Assembly: GCF_000685355.1 (NCBI RefSeq)
Contig: NZ_JHET01000004.1
Coordinates: forward strand, 186,001-250,000
Origin: Microbacterium sp. CH12i
Lineage (GTDB): Bacteria > Actinomycetota > Actinomycetes > Actinomycetales > Microbacteriaceae
Length of the DNA stretch: 64,000 nucleotides
Direction of reading: 5' to 3'
In this document: piece by piece, positions 38,224 through 48,747 of the stretch
Layout: each line of letters starts with the position of its first letter
How positions within the stretch are numbered: the first letter of the stretch is position 1
Notes under the pieces: model-generated
The model's database searches: none
What the model was told of the DNA's origin: nothing
Seen by the model: only the letters and a program-made list of their open reading frames with translations
Translations under genes and position numbers: made by a program

Positions 38224-38246
38224 TTGTCTGATGTACGAATTACTCT
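38224..38246 (+). promoter_or_regulatory. PafBC / RecA-NDp-like DNA-damage promoter of imuA
   Basis: TTGTCTGAT, then 8 bases, then TACTCT. The actinobacterial LexA-independent damage promoter recognised by PafBC is TTGTCRGTG-N8-TANNNT. The TTGTC core, G at position 7, the 8-base gap and TANNNT all match; three of the nine upstream positions do not. Transcription would begin near 38253, about 40 bases before the likely imuA start. Confidence 0.6.
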
Positions 38247-38281
38247 CGAATCCTTACTTGATTTATTCGTATTTATATTCG
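38236..38281. promoter_or_regulatory. AT-rich CGAAT/ATTCG dyad upstream of imuA
   Basis: CGAAT at 38236 and 38247 (11 bp apart) is mirrored by ATTCG at 38265 and 38277 (12 bp apart) in a strikingly AT-rich stretch. Half-sites one turn apart on each side suggest cooperative protein binding. It is not the usual CGAAC-N4-GTTCG LexA box. Confidence 0.45.
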
Positions 38282-38292
38282 AGGATGGATGC

Positions 38293-39056
38293 ATGGGCAC
38301 CGCACTCTCCGCCCCGACCGCTCTCCCCCGTGAGGCACAGCCTCCCGCGCGCAGGATCTGCATCGCCTCCGCAGCGAGATCACTCGCATGCAGCGACGAC
38401 GCAGCGATGTTCCTTTCCTGCCCATCGATCCCGCATTTGAGGGACTGCTGCCTGACTCTGGGCTGCGCGTGGGCTCCTCGTACTCGATCTCTCCCTCCCC
38501 CAGCCTGTTGGGCGCGCTGCTCGCTACCCCGTCGCAGAAAGGGGCCTGGTGTGCGGTCATCGGAATGCCCACGATCGGCGTCGAGGCGATGGCCGGGTTC
38601 GGCGTCGAGCTAGAACGCCTCGTCCTCGTGCCTGATCCCGGTCCGCGCTGGCTCACGGTCGCCACCGCACTCTCCGAGGTGATCCCGCTCATCGCCGTGC
38701 ATCCACGCAGTCGGGTATCGGATGCTGACATCGCCCGGCTAAACGCACGACTGCGTGATCGTGGTTGCACGCTGCTGGTCACGGCGCCCTGGCCACAAAG
38801 CGAGGCAACGATCCGGGTGGAAGAGACCGAGTGGCACGGTCTGGGCTCCGGGTGGGGGCTGCTTGCTGATCGCACCGTGACGCTGCGCGCTTCGGGAAGA
38901 CGACATGAGGGCTCGAGCCGCGTGCGGGTGCGAATGCCTACTTCTCTCGGTCGAGTAGATACTGTGGCTCCTCCCCTGCGCGCCATGACCCCGCTACCTG
39001 CTACCGGTGCCGGTGCCGCTGCCGCTGAAACTGAAACGTGGGCGGTGGCCGGATGA
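38293..39056 (+). CDS. imuA: ImuA'-like mutasome protein (probable one-base frameshift near start)
   Basis: RecA-like adapter that works with ImuB and DnaE2 in damage-induced mutagenesis. From 38388 the frame reads MQRRRSDVPFLPIDPAFEGL and continues as a RecA/ImuA-like fold (SSYSISPSPSLLGALLATPS). An in-frame family-like segment (DLHRLRSEITRM) lies just before that ATG without its own start. The ATG at 38293, with GAGG 8 bases upstream, reaches it if one base is restored around 38340; the total is then exactly 255 codons. If no error exists, translation would begin at 38388. It ends in an ATGA overlap with imuB. Confidence 0.75.
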
Positions 39057-40620
39057 TGCCCCCGCGCCACCTGGTGCTGTGGCTTCCCGATTGGCCTGTG
39101 CGTGCGGCTCTTGGTTCGCCCGTTACTGGCCGACCTGTTACTGACAAACCTGTTACCGATGAACCAGTTGCAGGCGAACCAGTTGCGATCGTTCAGGCAA
39201 ACATAATCGTCGCTTGTTCAGCGGCGGCCCGCGCGCAGGGTGTGCGCCGCGGTCAGCGTCGTCGGCTCGCACAGTCCCGTTCCCCGGCGCTTCGTCTTAT
39301 CCCGGCCGATCCTCGGCGAGATGAGCGTGCCTTCCTGCCTGTGCTGAGGCTGCTAGAAGACCTGGTTCCTGGAGTGCAGCCACTGCGCCCAGGACTTGCC
39401 GCGTTACGCGCTCGCGGAGCCGCCCGCTACTACGGCGGGGAGGAGCAGGCCGCGTTGCGGCTGATCGAGGCTCTCGCCGAACACAACCATCCGGGCTCTC
39501 GTGCAGCTATTGCCGACGGGCTTTTCACCGCAGAACAGGCTGCACGTCTGGCAACCCCGACGCTCATCGTCGACCCCGGTAGGTCGCAGGAGTTCCTCGC
39601 ACCGCTCCCCGTGCAGTCGCTGGGCGATGAAGAAGTGACCGCGCTGCTGCAGCGGCTCGGCATCCGCACCCTCGCAGAGTTCGCTACTCTCGCCGAAGAC
39701 GACATTCGCGATCGGCTGGGTGAACGCGGCGCACGGTTGCACGCGCTGGCTTCCGGCGCTGACTCCCGGCCGCTGACGCCACAGCATCCCGAACCAGAGC
39801 TGGCACGCGAGGTCGTCTTCGAAAGCCCGCTAAAGCATGCCGATCAGGTGGCTTTCGCGGTGCGACAAACAGCGGATGCCGTCACCGCCGCCCTCGCCGA
39901 GCTCGCACAGGTGTGCACCGAGGTGCGGATCGATTTCACCGACGACGACGGTGCGATCTCCTCACGAGTGTGGATGCATCCGACATCTTTCGAGGCAAGT
40001 GATCTGGTCGACCGGGTGCGCTGGCAGCTAGAGGGGCTTCGTCCAAGCGGAGCATCCGTCGATCGTGTGGGTGCCGGCATCGCCGAGGTGCGAATCGTTC
40101 CGACCAGGGTCGACGACAGCGCCCATCATCAGCCAGGGCTGTTCGGGCAGGGCCCAGAGCAGCGACTGCACCATGCCGTCTCCCGCGTGCAGGCGATGCT
40201 CGGTCATCGTGGCGTGGTCACCCCTGTCGTCATCGGCGGGCGTCGTCTCGCCGATCGGCAGCTGCTTCAGCCTGGGGCGACCGAGTGCCACCAGAGCGCG
40301 ACGAGCGCCTTCCCTGGCCCGGAAGCCTTCCTCCGCCATACCCGTCCGAAGTGTTCGCCCCACCGCTTCCGGCTCGGGTGATGGCGGCAGATGGCACTGC
40401 ACCCTCTGTCGATGAGCGCGGGACCCTCTCCGCTCCTCCCGTGCAGATCCAAGAAACACCGGTGCTGAGCTGGGCTGGTCCCTGGCCGCTGCGCGAGCAC
40501 GCCTGGGACGCTGAACACGCCCGTTTCGCCCAGCGGTTCCAGATCGTGGATGAGGCTCAGCGCGCCTGGCTGGTGCTCTGGGAAGACAACGCCTGGTGGG
40601 TCGAAGGACGGTACCGCTGA
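39053..40620 (+). CDS. imuB: Y-family polymerase-like ImuB (one-base frameshift near C-terminus)
   Basis: Inactive Y-family DNA polymerase homologue that bridges DnaE2, ImuA' and the beta clamp. The N-terminus HLVLWLPDWPVRAA, ACSAAARAQGVRRGQ and the finger and little-finger segments fit ImuB. Near 40271 a C is missing: restored, QPWGDRVPPER continues into the C-terminal LSWAGPWPLREHAWD and a stop at 40620, giving 523 codons. Five 15-bp repeats are inserted near the N-terminus. ATGA overlap with imuA and TGATG overlap with dnaE2 make one operon. Confidence 0.85.
39113..39187 (+). repeat. Five 15-bp tandem repeats inside imuB
   Basis: Five in-frame degenerate 15-bp units encode GSPVT, GRPVT, DKPVT, DEPVA, GEPVA. 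They sit between the conserved WPVRAA strand and the next strand (VAIVQANI) where ImuB proteins usually have a short turn. Reading frame is preserved by any change in unit number. Confidence 0.85.
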
Positions 40621-43600
40621 TGGGATTTCATAACCCGCCGCTGTCATGGAAAGAGCTCGAGCAGACCCTCAGCGACCCCACCAAACCCACCGCACCCCCT
40701 GGTGCGCTCCCTCCGCGGCGCCCAGACCCCGGTCCGGTCAGCAGGCGGCGTAAGGCAGATCCACCGCCTGATATCGTCCGGCCCAATGATGCCGTCCCCT
40801 ATGCGGAACTGCACGCGCACTCCTCGTTCTCATTCCTCGACGGCGCTTCCTCCCCAGAAGATCTCATCGCCGAGGCAGAACGGCTCGGACTCACTGCCCT
40901 CGCAATCACCGACCATGATGGTTTCTACGGCGCCGCCCGCTTTGCCGAGGCTGCCGATGTCAGCGGTGCACAGGTGCAGACCATCTTCGGTGCCGAACTT
41001 TCACTGGAACTGCCGGGGCCGCAGAATGGCGTACCTGACCCGGTCGGAGAACATCTGCTCGTCCTCGCCCGAGGGATGGAGGGCTATCACCGGCTCTCCG
41101 GGGCCATCACCAGGGCACAGCTGCGCGGTGGAGAGAAAGGGCGGCCGGTCTATGACCTCGATGACCTCGCGGCGAGCGCGGGCGGCGAATGGACAATCCT
41201 CACCGGCTGCCGCAAAGGCGGCGTACGCCAAGGCCTCGTTCGAGGGGATGCTGCGACGCCGCTGCGCCGGCTGGCCGATCTGTTCGGACAGGATCAGGTC
41301 GTCGTCGAACTCATCGACCACGGCGACCCACTGGACAGTCGTCGTAACGACGCACTTGCAGATCTTGCCGCAGCTCATCAGCTTCCCGTTGTGGCGACGA
41401 ACAACGTGCACTACACCGCTCCAACACGTGCCCGTCTTGCCGAGGCCGTCGCGGCGGTTCGAGCTACTCGCGGTATGGATGAGCTCGACGGCTGGCTTCC
41501 CTCTCACGGCTCAGCGCATCTGCGCAGTGGGGCGGAGATGGCTGCCCGGTTCCAGCGCTACCCGGGGGCGATCACGCAGGGGCTGAGCATCGCTGCGGCA
41601 TCCGCTTTTCCGCTGCGTCGCGCTCGCCCCGCGCTTCCTCGGCAGGAGGTGCCGGAGGGACACACGCCGATGAGTCATCTCCGCGCCCTGGTCTGGGCTG
41701 CAGTCCCCGAGATATATCCACGACTCGATGCCGAAGGACGCGCACGGATCACGCGCGAACTGAATGTGATCGAGGAGAAAGACTTCCCCGGCTACTTCCT
41801 CATCGTGCACGGCATCGTCGCAGAAGCGAAGCGCCGCGGCATCCTCTGTCAGGGGCGGGGGTCTGCTGCGGCGAGCGCGGTCTGTTACCTGCTGGGTATC
41901 ACGGCGGTCGATCCGATCCTCTATCGGCTCCCCTTTGAGCGCTTCCTCGCCACTACCCGTGAAGAAGAGCCAGACATCGATGTGGACTTCGACTCCGATC
42001 GCCGAGAGGAGATCATCCAGTGGGTCTACACGCAGTACGGTCGGGATCGCGCAGCGCAGGTGGCGAACGTCATCCAGTATCGTCCGAAGAACGCGGTGCG
42101 CGATATGGCGAGGGCGCTCGGTCATGCCCCCGGCCAGCAAGATGCCTGGTCACGGCAGGTCGACGGCTGGGGTGCCGATCTGATGCCCACCGACGGTCAT
42201 GACATCCCGACCACCGTGTTGGAGTATGCCGGAGAACTGTTGAAGGCCCCTCGGCATCTCGGCATCCATTCGGGCGGCATGGTACTCACCGCGCGGCCAG
42301 TCGGCGAGGTGGTGCCGGTAGAGCACGCCCGCATGAAGAACCGCACGGTCATCCAGTGGGACAAGGATGATGCGGCCTGGATGGGATTGGTGAAGTTCGA
42401 CCTGCTGGGGCTGGGCATGCTCGCTGCCCTCCAGCACTGCTTCGACCTCATCGCCGAGGCCACCGGCGAGAAGTGGACTCTGCAGACCCTCCCGAAAGAA
42501 GAGGCTGCGGTCTACGACATGCTTTGCCGTGCGGATTCGATCGGTGTCTTCCAAGTCGAGTCCCGCGCACAGATCGGCCTACTCCCCCGTCTGCAGCCGC
42601 GTTGCTTCTACGATCTCGTCATCCAGATCGCCCTCATCCGCCCCGGCCCTATCCAGGGCGGGGCCGTGCACCCGTTCGTTCGCCGCAAACTTGGCCAAGA
42701 GAAGGCGACCTACGCACACCCCTCGTTGGAGCCGATTCTGAAACGCACCCTGGGGATCCCGATCTTTCAGGAGCAGCTCATTCAGATGGCGACGACTCTC
42801 GGTGACTGCACGGCAGACGAGGCCGATCTGCTGCGGCGGGCGATGGGATCCAAGCGCGGTCAGGAGAAGATCGAACGAATCAAGGCGAAGCTCTACACCG
42901 GCATGGCAGCGAAGGGCTTAGATGAGGCCACCTCGAACCGCATCTACGCACAGATCCAAGCGTTCTCCAACTTCGGTTTCGCAGAGTCGCACTCGCTCTC
43001 GTTCGCTCTCCTCGTGTACGCGAGTTCTTGGCTGAAGCTGCACTACCCCGCCGCGTTCCTCGCAGGTCTCCTGCGCTCCCAGCCGATGGGCTTCTACTCC
43101 GCAGCCACACTGACTGCAGATGCCCGTCGGCATGGCGTCGAGGTGCGCCGCCCCGATCTGCATGATTCGGATGCCGCGGCGATGCTGGAACACGCAAATG
43201 ACTCTCCTGTCCCCTCCGGGCAGAGTTCCTGTCTCCTCCCCGAGCACCCTGCCGCCGAGACGTTCCGTATCGACGCCCCCGATGAATCACCCGCACATCG
43301 CCGAGATGACGCCTTCGCCGTGCGACTCGGGCTCGCAGATGTACGCGGCATCGGGATGCCGATGGCTGAGCGCATCGTCGCCGAGCGGAAGGCGCACGGC
43401 CCTTTCCGTGATCTGCATGATCTGGTGCGCCGCACGGATGCCACTGCCGCCCAGTTAGAAGCGCTGGCGACAGCGGGAGCATTCGAGTGCCTCGGACTCA
43501 GCAGACGTGAGGCGATCTGGCTCTCTGGTGCCGCCGCCGAGGACCGTGCCCGCTACCTCCCCGACACAACGGTGTCAGTGCAGCCACCGCTATTTACCGA

Positions 43601-44017
43601 CCAGACCAGTTACGAGCAACTGGCCGCCGATCTCACCACCACCGGACTCTCCACCGATGATCACCCCATGACGCATTTTCGTGCCGCACTGAATGAGCGG
43701 GGTGTTCTCACCGCTGCCGGTCTACGAGAGCACGAGGTCGGTCGGCGTATCGAGGTCGCGGGTCTCGTCACGCATCGGCAGCGCCCGGCAACGGCAGCCG
43801 GTGTCACGTTCTTGAACCTCGAAGATGAGACGGACTCGTCAATGTGGTCTGCTCAACGGGCGTCTGGAACCGCTACCGCCGTATCGCCAGGGATTCACCC
43901 GCGCTGATTGTGCGCGGCATCCTGGAGCGCTCACCAGAGGGGGTGATCAACGTGCTCGCGGATGCTTTTCAGGATCTGCAGACCGGTCTTGAGCATCGGT
44001 CCCGCGATTTCCGCTGA
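40620..44017 (+). CDS. dnaE2: Error-prone DNA polymerase III alpha subunit DnaE2 (one-base frameshift near C-terminus)
   Basis: C-family translesion polymerase, catalytic part of the mutasome. It has an N-terminal PHP domain (YAELHAHSSFSFLDGAS, ITDHDGFYGA), the palm aspartates in PDIDVDFDSDRR near residue 450, NFGFAESHSLSFA, and a helix-hairpin-helix and OB-fold C-terminus. Near 43832 one G is missing. Restored, EDETGLVNVVCSTGVW runs on to a stop at 44017 and gives 1133 codons, normal for DnaE2. The ATG at 40620 shares a base with the imuB stop. Confidence 0.93.
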
Positions 44018-44021
44018 CGAA

Positions 44022-44402
44022 TCACCAGAATCGCGGAGCTTTAGGCTCTGGCACGCGATCTGCCCCGCCCCACCGGTCAGCCTCAGCCTTGGCGGCGAAT
44101 GCCGCAGCATCCGCCCCGCGGAGCGCGACGTCGGCTTCCGACGACCCCGGCCCGATCGGGTCGACCAGCAGGGTCGTACTGCCTCTACCTTTTGCCGAGA
44201 CGATCGTGCACTCCAAGACTCGCCCCGTCCAGGCCACTGCATCAGAGGCCGACGGAGTGCCCTGTTGGTATTTGACTCGAGTCTCCAGGTCGATGACCAT
44301 CATCACGGCACGCTCACCCGTGTCATCCACACGCTCGACAACCTCTATACGATGCCCGTGCGGAATCGGCGCCGACGCCGCGATCACGATCGTCCTGTCC
44401 AT
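44022..44402 (-). CDS. Hypothetical protein
   Basis: A 126-residue soluble protein, MDRTIVIAASAPIPHGHRIE at the start and an Ala-rich, charged C-terminal half. It converges on dnaE2 with only 4 bases between stops, a spacing expected for real genes in this compact genome. Base composition and codon pattern look coding. I do not recognise a domain and no function is proposed. Confidence 0.6.
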   Translation of the reverse strand: MDRTIVIAASAPIPHGHRIEVVERVDDTGERAVMMVIDLETRVKYQQGTPSASDAVAWTGRVLECTIVSAKGRGSTTLLVDPIGPGSSEADVALRGADAAAFAAKAEADRWGGADRVPEPKAPRFW

Positions 44403-44495
44403 GGCTACAGCCTACGAAGTTGCGGCGTTGAAACAAGAGTGAACATCGCGTGACTCTGCGGGGTTCCACAGGTGCGCTCTCATACGCTGGAGAGC

Positions 44496-45140
44496 ATGGA
44501 TTCTGGAGCCGACAACCTCAACGCCGTCGCGACGTGGGCTGTCTCGCTCATGGAATCGCTGGGCGGCTTCGGCGCCGGTCTCGCGATCGCGCTGGAAAAT
44601 CTCTTCCCTCCACTGCCGAGTGAGGTCATCCTGCCGCTGGCGGGGTTCGCCGCCGCCAAGGGATCCCTGGGACTCGTCGAGGTACTCATCTGGACTACCG
44701 TCGGCTCGGTCGTTGGCGCTCTCGCCCTCTACGGCGTCGGAGCCTGGCTGGGTCGGCGTCGCATGTACGCCATCGCCGAGCGGATTCCGCTGATCAAAGT
44801 GACAGACGTCGAGCGCACCGAAGCGTGGTTTGACAAGCATGGTTCAAAGGCAGTGTTCTTCGGACGCATGATCCCGATCTTCCGCAGCCTGATCTCAATT
44901 CCGGCGGGTATCGAACGAATGCCCCTGCTGCGATTCACGCTTCTCACCACGGCCGGGAGCGCGATCTGGAACACGATTTTCGTGCTCGCGGGTTACTACC
45001 TCGGAGCCAACTGGCATGTCGTAGAGCAGTACGCCGGCGTGTTCCAGAAGGTCGTGATCGTGGTGGTGATTGTCGCTGTCGCGGCATGGATCGTCCTGCG
45101 TGTGCGTCAGGTGCGGCGCAACCGAGTCTCAGTCGACTGA
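44496..45140 (+). CDS. DedA/SNARE-associated family membrane protein
   Basis: A 214-residue DedA-family (VTT domain) inner-membrane protein. It shows the N-terminal re-entrant segment LENLFPPLPSEVILPLAGF, the signature FFGRMIPIFRSLISIPAGI, and two C-terminal transmembrane helices with a basic tail. Members are linked to undecaprenyl-phosphate or lipid flipping and membrane homeostasis. ATG at 44496 is preferred because a GGAGA site is just upstream; GTG 44472 is possible. Confidence 0.9.
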   Translation: MDSGADNLNAVATWAVSLMESLGGFGAGLAIALENLFPPLPSEVILPLAGFAAAKGSLGLVEVLIWTTVGSVVGALALYGVGAWLGRRRMYAIAERIPLIKVTDVERTEAWFDKHGSKAVFFGRMIPIFRSLISIPAGIERMPLLRFTLLTTAGSAIWNTIFVLAGYYLGANWHVVEQYAGVFQKVVIVVVIVAVAAWIVLRVRQVRRNRVSVD

Positions 45141-45184
45141 CCTGCTCAGCGGCACGGGCACGTCCAGCGTCTTACGATGGCGAG

Positions 45185-45883
45185 ATGGACAGCGAAGCGC
45201 AGAGAATCCGTACCCTCGGAATCCTCGGAGCCGGCAAGCTGGGCACCGTGCTCGCTCGGCTCGCGGCATCCGCTGGTTATCGAGTCCTCGTCGCGACGTC
45301 CAAGGATCCCGCACTGATTGCTCCGGCGATGAGAGCTATCGGGGCGGAGGCCGCGTCCATCGACACAGCCATCGAAGAAGCGGATGCCGTCATTCTCGCG
45401 CTGCCGCTCGGCAGACACCGCGAACTCCCCGTCGAGATGCTGCGCGATGTTCTGGTTATCGACGCGATGAACTACTGGTGGGCAGCCGACGGCATCCGTC
45501 ATGACTTGAGCGATCCGCGCATCTCGACCAGCGAACTCGTGCAGAGTTTCCTCACCGGTTCTCGCGTCGTGAAAGCGCTGAGTCACATGGGTTACCAAGA
45601 CCTCGAAGACGAGACGCGACCCGCAGGCGCCTCGGGGCGCAAAGCGATCGCAATTGCCGGTGACGACGCGGCAGACCTCGAGGCCGCGTCAGTGCTCGTC
45701 GACGATCTCGGCTTCGATCCGGTGATCGCCGGCCCCCTCGCCGCCGGGATCATGCTGGAGCCAGGCGCCGAGGCATTCGGCGCGGATATCAATGCCGCAC
45801 AGTTGCGTGAAATGCTCGAGCATTTCCCCGCCTCGCAGCGGGGCATCATCGTGGCGCGGGCGCGCGGGGAAACTCGGAACTAG
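45185..45883 (+). CDS. NAD(P)-binding oxidoreductase (F420/NADP-type Rossmann fold)
   Basis: A 232-residue protein with the Rossmann signature TLGILGAGKLGTVLARLA near the N-terminus. ADAVILALPLGRH, VIDAMNYWW and an alpha-helical C-terminus follow, resembling the NADP oxidoreductase coenzyme F420-dependent family (PF03807). The cofactor cannot be settled from sequence. The ATG at 45185 follows a GATGGCGAG stretch; an upstream in-frame reading would overlap dedA. It is convergent with the following hydrolase. Confidence 0.8.
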   Translation: MDSEAQRIRTLGILGAGKLGTVLARLAASAGYRVLVATSKDPALIAPAMRAIGAEAASIDTAIEEADAVILALPLGRHRELPVEMLRDVLVIDAMNYWWAADGIRHDLSDPRISTSELVQSFLTGSRVVKALSHMGYQDLEDETRPAGASGRKAIAIAGDDAADLEAASVLVDDLGFDPVIAGPLAAGIMLEPGAEAFGADINAAQLREMLEHFPASQRGIIVARARGETRN

Positions 45884-45898
45884 CTGCTCAGCGGACGC

Positions 45899-46602
45899 TC
45901 ATGGTGCGATCAGCGCCTCCAGCTGCTCGACGACGAGATCCGGGCGTGAGATGAACGGATGGTGCCCGGTCGGCAGCTCCACCGAGCGCGTCGCTCGAGC
46001 TGCGTGAAAACGCTGCAACTCGATCGATGTGCTGCGGTCCTGCTCGCAGACGATGTAGGTCGAGTCCACTCCCTGCCAGCCAGCAACGCTGGTCGGCGTC
46101 ATGAACGCCCCGGCGGCCTGAGCGGTCACGCGATTCCAGGCCTCACGCTGAGTTGCTTCGTCTGCGTCCTGCAGGAATCGGCTTCCGAACGATGCCACGT
46201 CGTATCCCGCCAAGCTCAACGTGTCGTCGCCGTTGTCGCCGATCGAGGCCGGATCGCTCTCGCCGCTCATGATCATTCCTTGAGACTGTCCGACCTCGGG
46301 CAGGTACGACGACACGAACAGCAGATGCTCCACCGCCGGATGCCTTCCGGCCTCAGCGATGACAGTGCCGCCGTACGAGTGTCCGACAACGATCGCGGCA
46401 TCGCCTTGATCGAGTTCTCGGCGCAGGGCGGCCGCGTCAGCCAAAAGCCCGCCCGCGGTGTCCTGCGGTGTCGCCTCTGCACATGAGGGCAGCGCGACGG
46501 CTCGACTCCGGATACCGGTCCGCTCTTTCAGGAGGTCAGCGGTCTGTTGCCACCACCACTGTCCGTCGCGAACCAGGCGCCGTGCACGAAGATCAGATCC
46601 AT
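45899..46602 (-). CDS. Alpha/beta hydrolase (one-base frameshift near start)
   Basis: A 234-residue alpha/beta-hydrolase. The N-terminus MDLIFVHGAWF (oxyanion HGAW) is in one frame from ATG 46602, with an AAGGA site 7 bases upstream. The rest follows when one G is restored near 46570 (WFRDGQWWWQQTADLL). The total is exactly 235 codons. The nucleophile elbow is VVGHSYGGTV and the catalytic His probably lies in PTGHHPFIS. Substrate unknown; similar proteins are annotated as esterases or haloperoxidase-like. Confidence 0.82.
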
Positions 46603-46658
46603 GTTGCAATCCTTCCACTTGTGCGCGCGTAGAGGGCCTACGCCGGCATTAACGGATG

Positions 46659-48025
46659 CTACGCGGCAAGCACCTCGTTCAGTGCTTCAGTGCTGGACGG
46701 GTGGGTCCAAATGCTGTCGCGCAATTCGCTGGCGGTCACATCATGACGCATTGCGAGCGCAATCAGGTTGATCACTTCTTGCGCATCGATCGAGAAAACC
46801 GTCGCGCCAAGGATCAGATCAGTGTCAGCATCGATGAACACTTTGATCAGCCCGTGCGTCTCCCCGACGATCTTCGGCCGCGGCATGGCAGCAATATCGG
46901 CGACGGCTTTGACGGCGACCAGAACGTTTCGGCCGCTCTCGTGCGCTTCGGCCTCGTTGACACCGACGCGCGCGAGCGGCGGCGTGAGGAATGTCGTGTG
47001 CGGGACGGCGACGCGGTCTGCGGTTGAGCGCTCCCCTCTGCCATTCAGCTGATCCATGACGATTCGGTTGTCGTCGAGAGAGATGTACGTGAACTGCGGA
47101 CCGCCGTTGACGTCACCGACAGCGAAGATGTGCTCAGCCGATGTGCGCAGACGCTCGTCGACGACGACGTACCCGCGCTCATCGACCTTGACGTCTGCGG
47201 CGTCGAGTCCCAGGCCCTCAGTGCGCGGGCTCCGGCCGACGGCCACCAGCACGGCATCCGCGACGATCTGGCGGGCCATATCTCCCACGGTCATCTCCAC
47301 GACCGCACCGTTCTTGTCCTCCTGATCGCTCACCCCGCTCACGTCCGCACCGAGGATGATCTCTACTCCCGATTCCTCGAGCAACGACTTCACGGCATCC
47401 GCGACGTCGCGATCTTCATGCTTGAGGAACACCTCGCCGTGATCGAGGACCGTCACCTGTGAGCCGAACTTCGAGAACATTCCGGCGAACTCGAGTCCGA
47501 CATACCCACCGCCAACGATGACGAGACGCTCTGGAAGCGGCTCGATGTGTTGGATCGTGGTGGAGTCGAACAGTCGCGTGCTCTCCGCGGGGAACGCAGG
47601 TTCGGCCGGCGCGTTCCGGTGTTGATGACGATCGTCTGCGCGCGGATGCTGAGCACATCTGCTCCTGCGGTTACCTCGACGTCGTGCGGGCCAACGAATC
47701 GGGCGTGCCCGTCGATGAGGGTGACGCTGTCGACTTCATCGAGCATCGCGTGGTTGCGAGCGCGCAGCTTCTTCGTGAGAGCGTCGCGGCCTGCCACCGC
47801 ATATGTGAACCAGGCCTGCGGGTCATCCGCTGGACGGCGCTCGGAGGCGCTGTGCACCAGATCTTTGGTCGGCACGCAGGCGATGTTGATGCAGCTGCCG
47901 CCGTACATCGAGGTGGACTCTTCGACAAGAGCGATACTCCGTCCCTGCCTGCCGAGAGCGCCGGCCAGGGTCTTGCCACCCTTTCCCCAACCGATGACCA
48001 GGACGTCTACTTCGATTTCAGCCAT
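46659..48025 (-). CDS. RclA/MerA-like pyridine nucleotide-disulfide oxidoreductase (one-base frameshift)
   Basis: Flavin disulfide reductase of 455 residues. The N-terminus VLVIGWGKGGKTLAGALG and the redox pair GGSCINIACVPTK (Cys-x4-Cys near 44-49) resemble RclA, which protects E. coli against reactive chlorine and reduces copper, more than classic MerA. No extra C-terminal Cys pair for mercury is seen. One base is missing near 47612; restored, INTGTAPAEPAF continues to VIVGGGYVGLEFAGM and 456 codons. It overlaps the preceding ABC gene by 19 bp and so belongs to the efflux operon. Confidence 0.85.
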
Positions 48026-48747
48026 GACAGCACCCTACGTCTGTCGGGTTTGCTCACGCGATACCGCAAGGCAACGGCGTTGAGCGTTCCGTCCGCGATG
48101 TGGAGAATACGGTCGGCTGAATCTTGAACCGAATTATCGTGAGTGGCAATCAGTGCCGTTGCTGACTCGGCATGTACCGCCGATCGGATGAGGTCCATGA
48201 TTGCGGCCCCGGTGGCGGCATCGAGTTGCCCGGTAGGTTCGTCTGCGATGAGCAGCCGCGGTGAATTAGCTAAGGCACGCGCAATGGCAACGCGCTGTTG
48301 CTGTCCACCTGACAGCTCATCCGGGTGAGATCGACCACGTCGTGCGAGGCCGACCAGATCGAGCAGATGCGCCACGCGTTCTTCACGGCGCTCAGGATGC
48401 TCTCGCCGGAGACGCAGCGGAAGCCCCACGTTCTCGGCGATCGTGAGGTGAGGCAGCAGACCGAACGTCTGGAAAATGAACGCGATCGAGTCGCGGCGCA
48501 TGCGCGTGCGCGCCGCTTCGTCGAGCCCCGTCACCGATTGCCCGTCCAACAGCACCGTGCCGGAGGTGGGGAGATCGAGGCCACTGACGCAGTTCCGCAG
48601 AGTGGTCTTGCCCGACCCTGACCGCCCGGAGAGGGCGACAATCTCACCCCGCGGAATCCGAAAAGAGACGTCTTTGAGAGCCGTGACTTCACCGGCTGGC
48701 GTGCGATATGTTCGAGTCAGATTCTCCACCACGAGCACGTCGGTCAT
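48007..48747 (-). CDS. ABC transporter ATPase (MacB/LolD type)
   Basis: A 246-residue ATPase with Walker [12 protein letters not shown]-loop IFQTFGLLP, signature [15 protein letters not shown], Walker [13 protein letters not shown] and the H-loop ATHD. This family couples to FtsX-like permeases that move substrates mechanically rather than through a channel. It overlaps the second ATPase (ATGA) and the RclA-like gene. Why two ATPases serve one permease is not clear; they may form a heterodimer. Confidence 0.92.
   Translation of the reverse strand: MTDVLVVENLTRTYRTPAGEVTALKDVSFRIPRGEIVALSGRSGSGKTTLRNCVSGLDLPTSGTVLLDGQSVTGLDEAARTRMRRDSIAFIFQTFGLLPHLTIAENVGLPLRLRREHPERREERVAHLLDLVGLARRGRSHPDELSGGQQQRVAIARALANSPRLLIADEPTGQLDAATGAAIMDLIRSAVHAESATALIATHDNSVQDSADRILHIADGTLNAVALRYRVSKPDRRRVLSWLKSK

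Noticed and set aside
38221..38285. Promoter AT-rich island as the edge of a mobile element
   Set aside because: No transposase, terminal inverted repeats or target duplication is visible; the flanking genes are ordinary chromosomal genes.
38169..38292. Canonical actinobacterial LexA box (CGAAC-N4-GTTCG) in front of imuA
   Set aside because: No such sequence is present in the interval; only the CGAAT/ATTCG half-sites with other spacing are found.
38388..39056. imuA starting only at the ATG 38388
   Set aside because: Conserved-looking N-terminal residues (DLHRLRSEIT) lie in frame before it and a better ribosome site precedes 38293; kept as an alternative if no base is missing.
46659..48025. 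True mercuric reductase
   Set aside because: No N-terminal HMA domain, no C-terminal Cys pair and no merR/merT neighbours; the N-terminus resembles RclA more.
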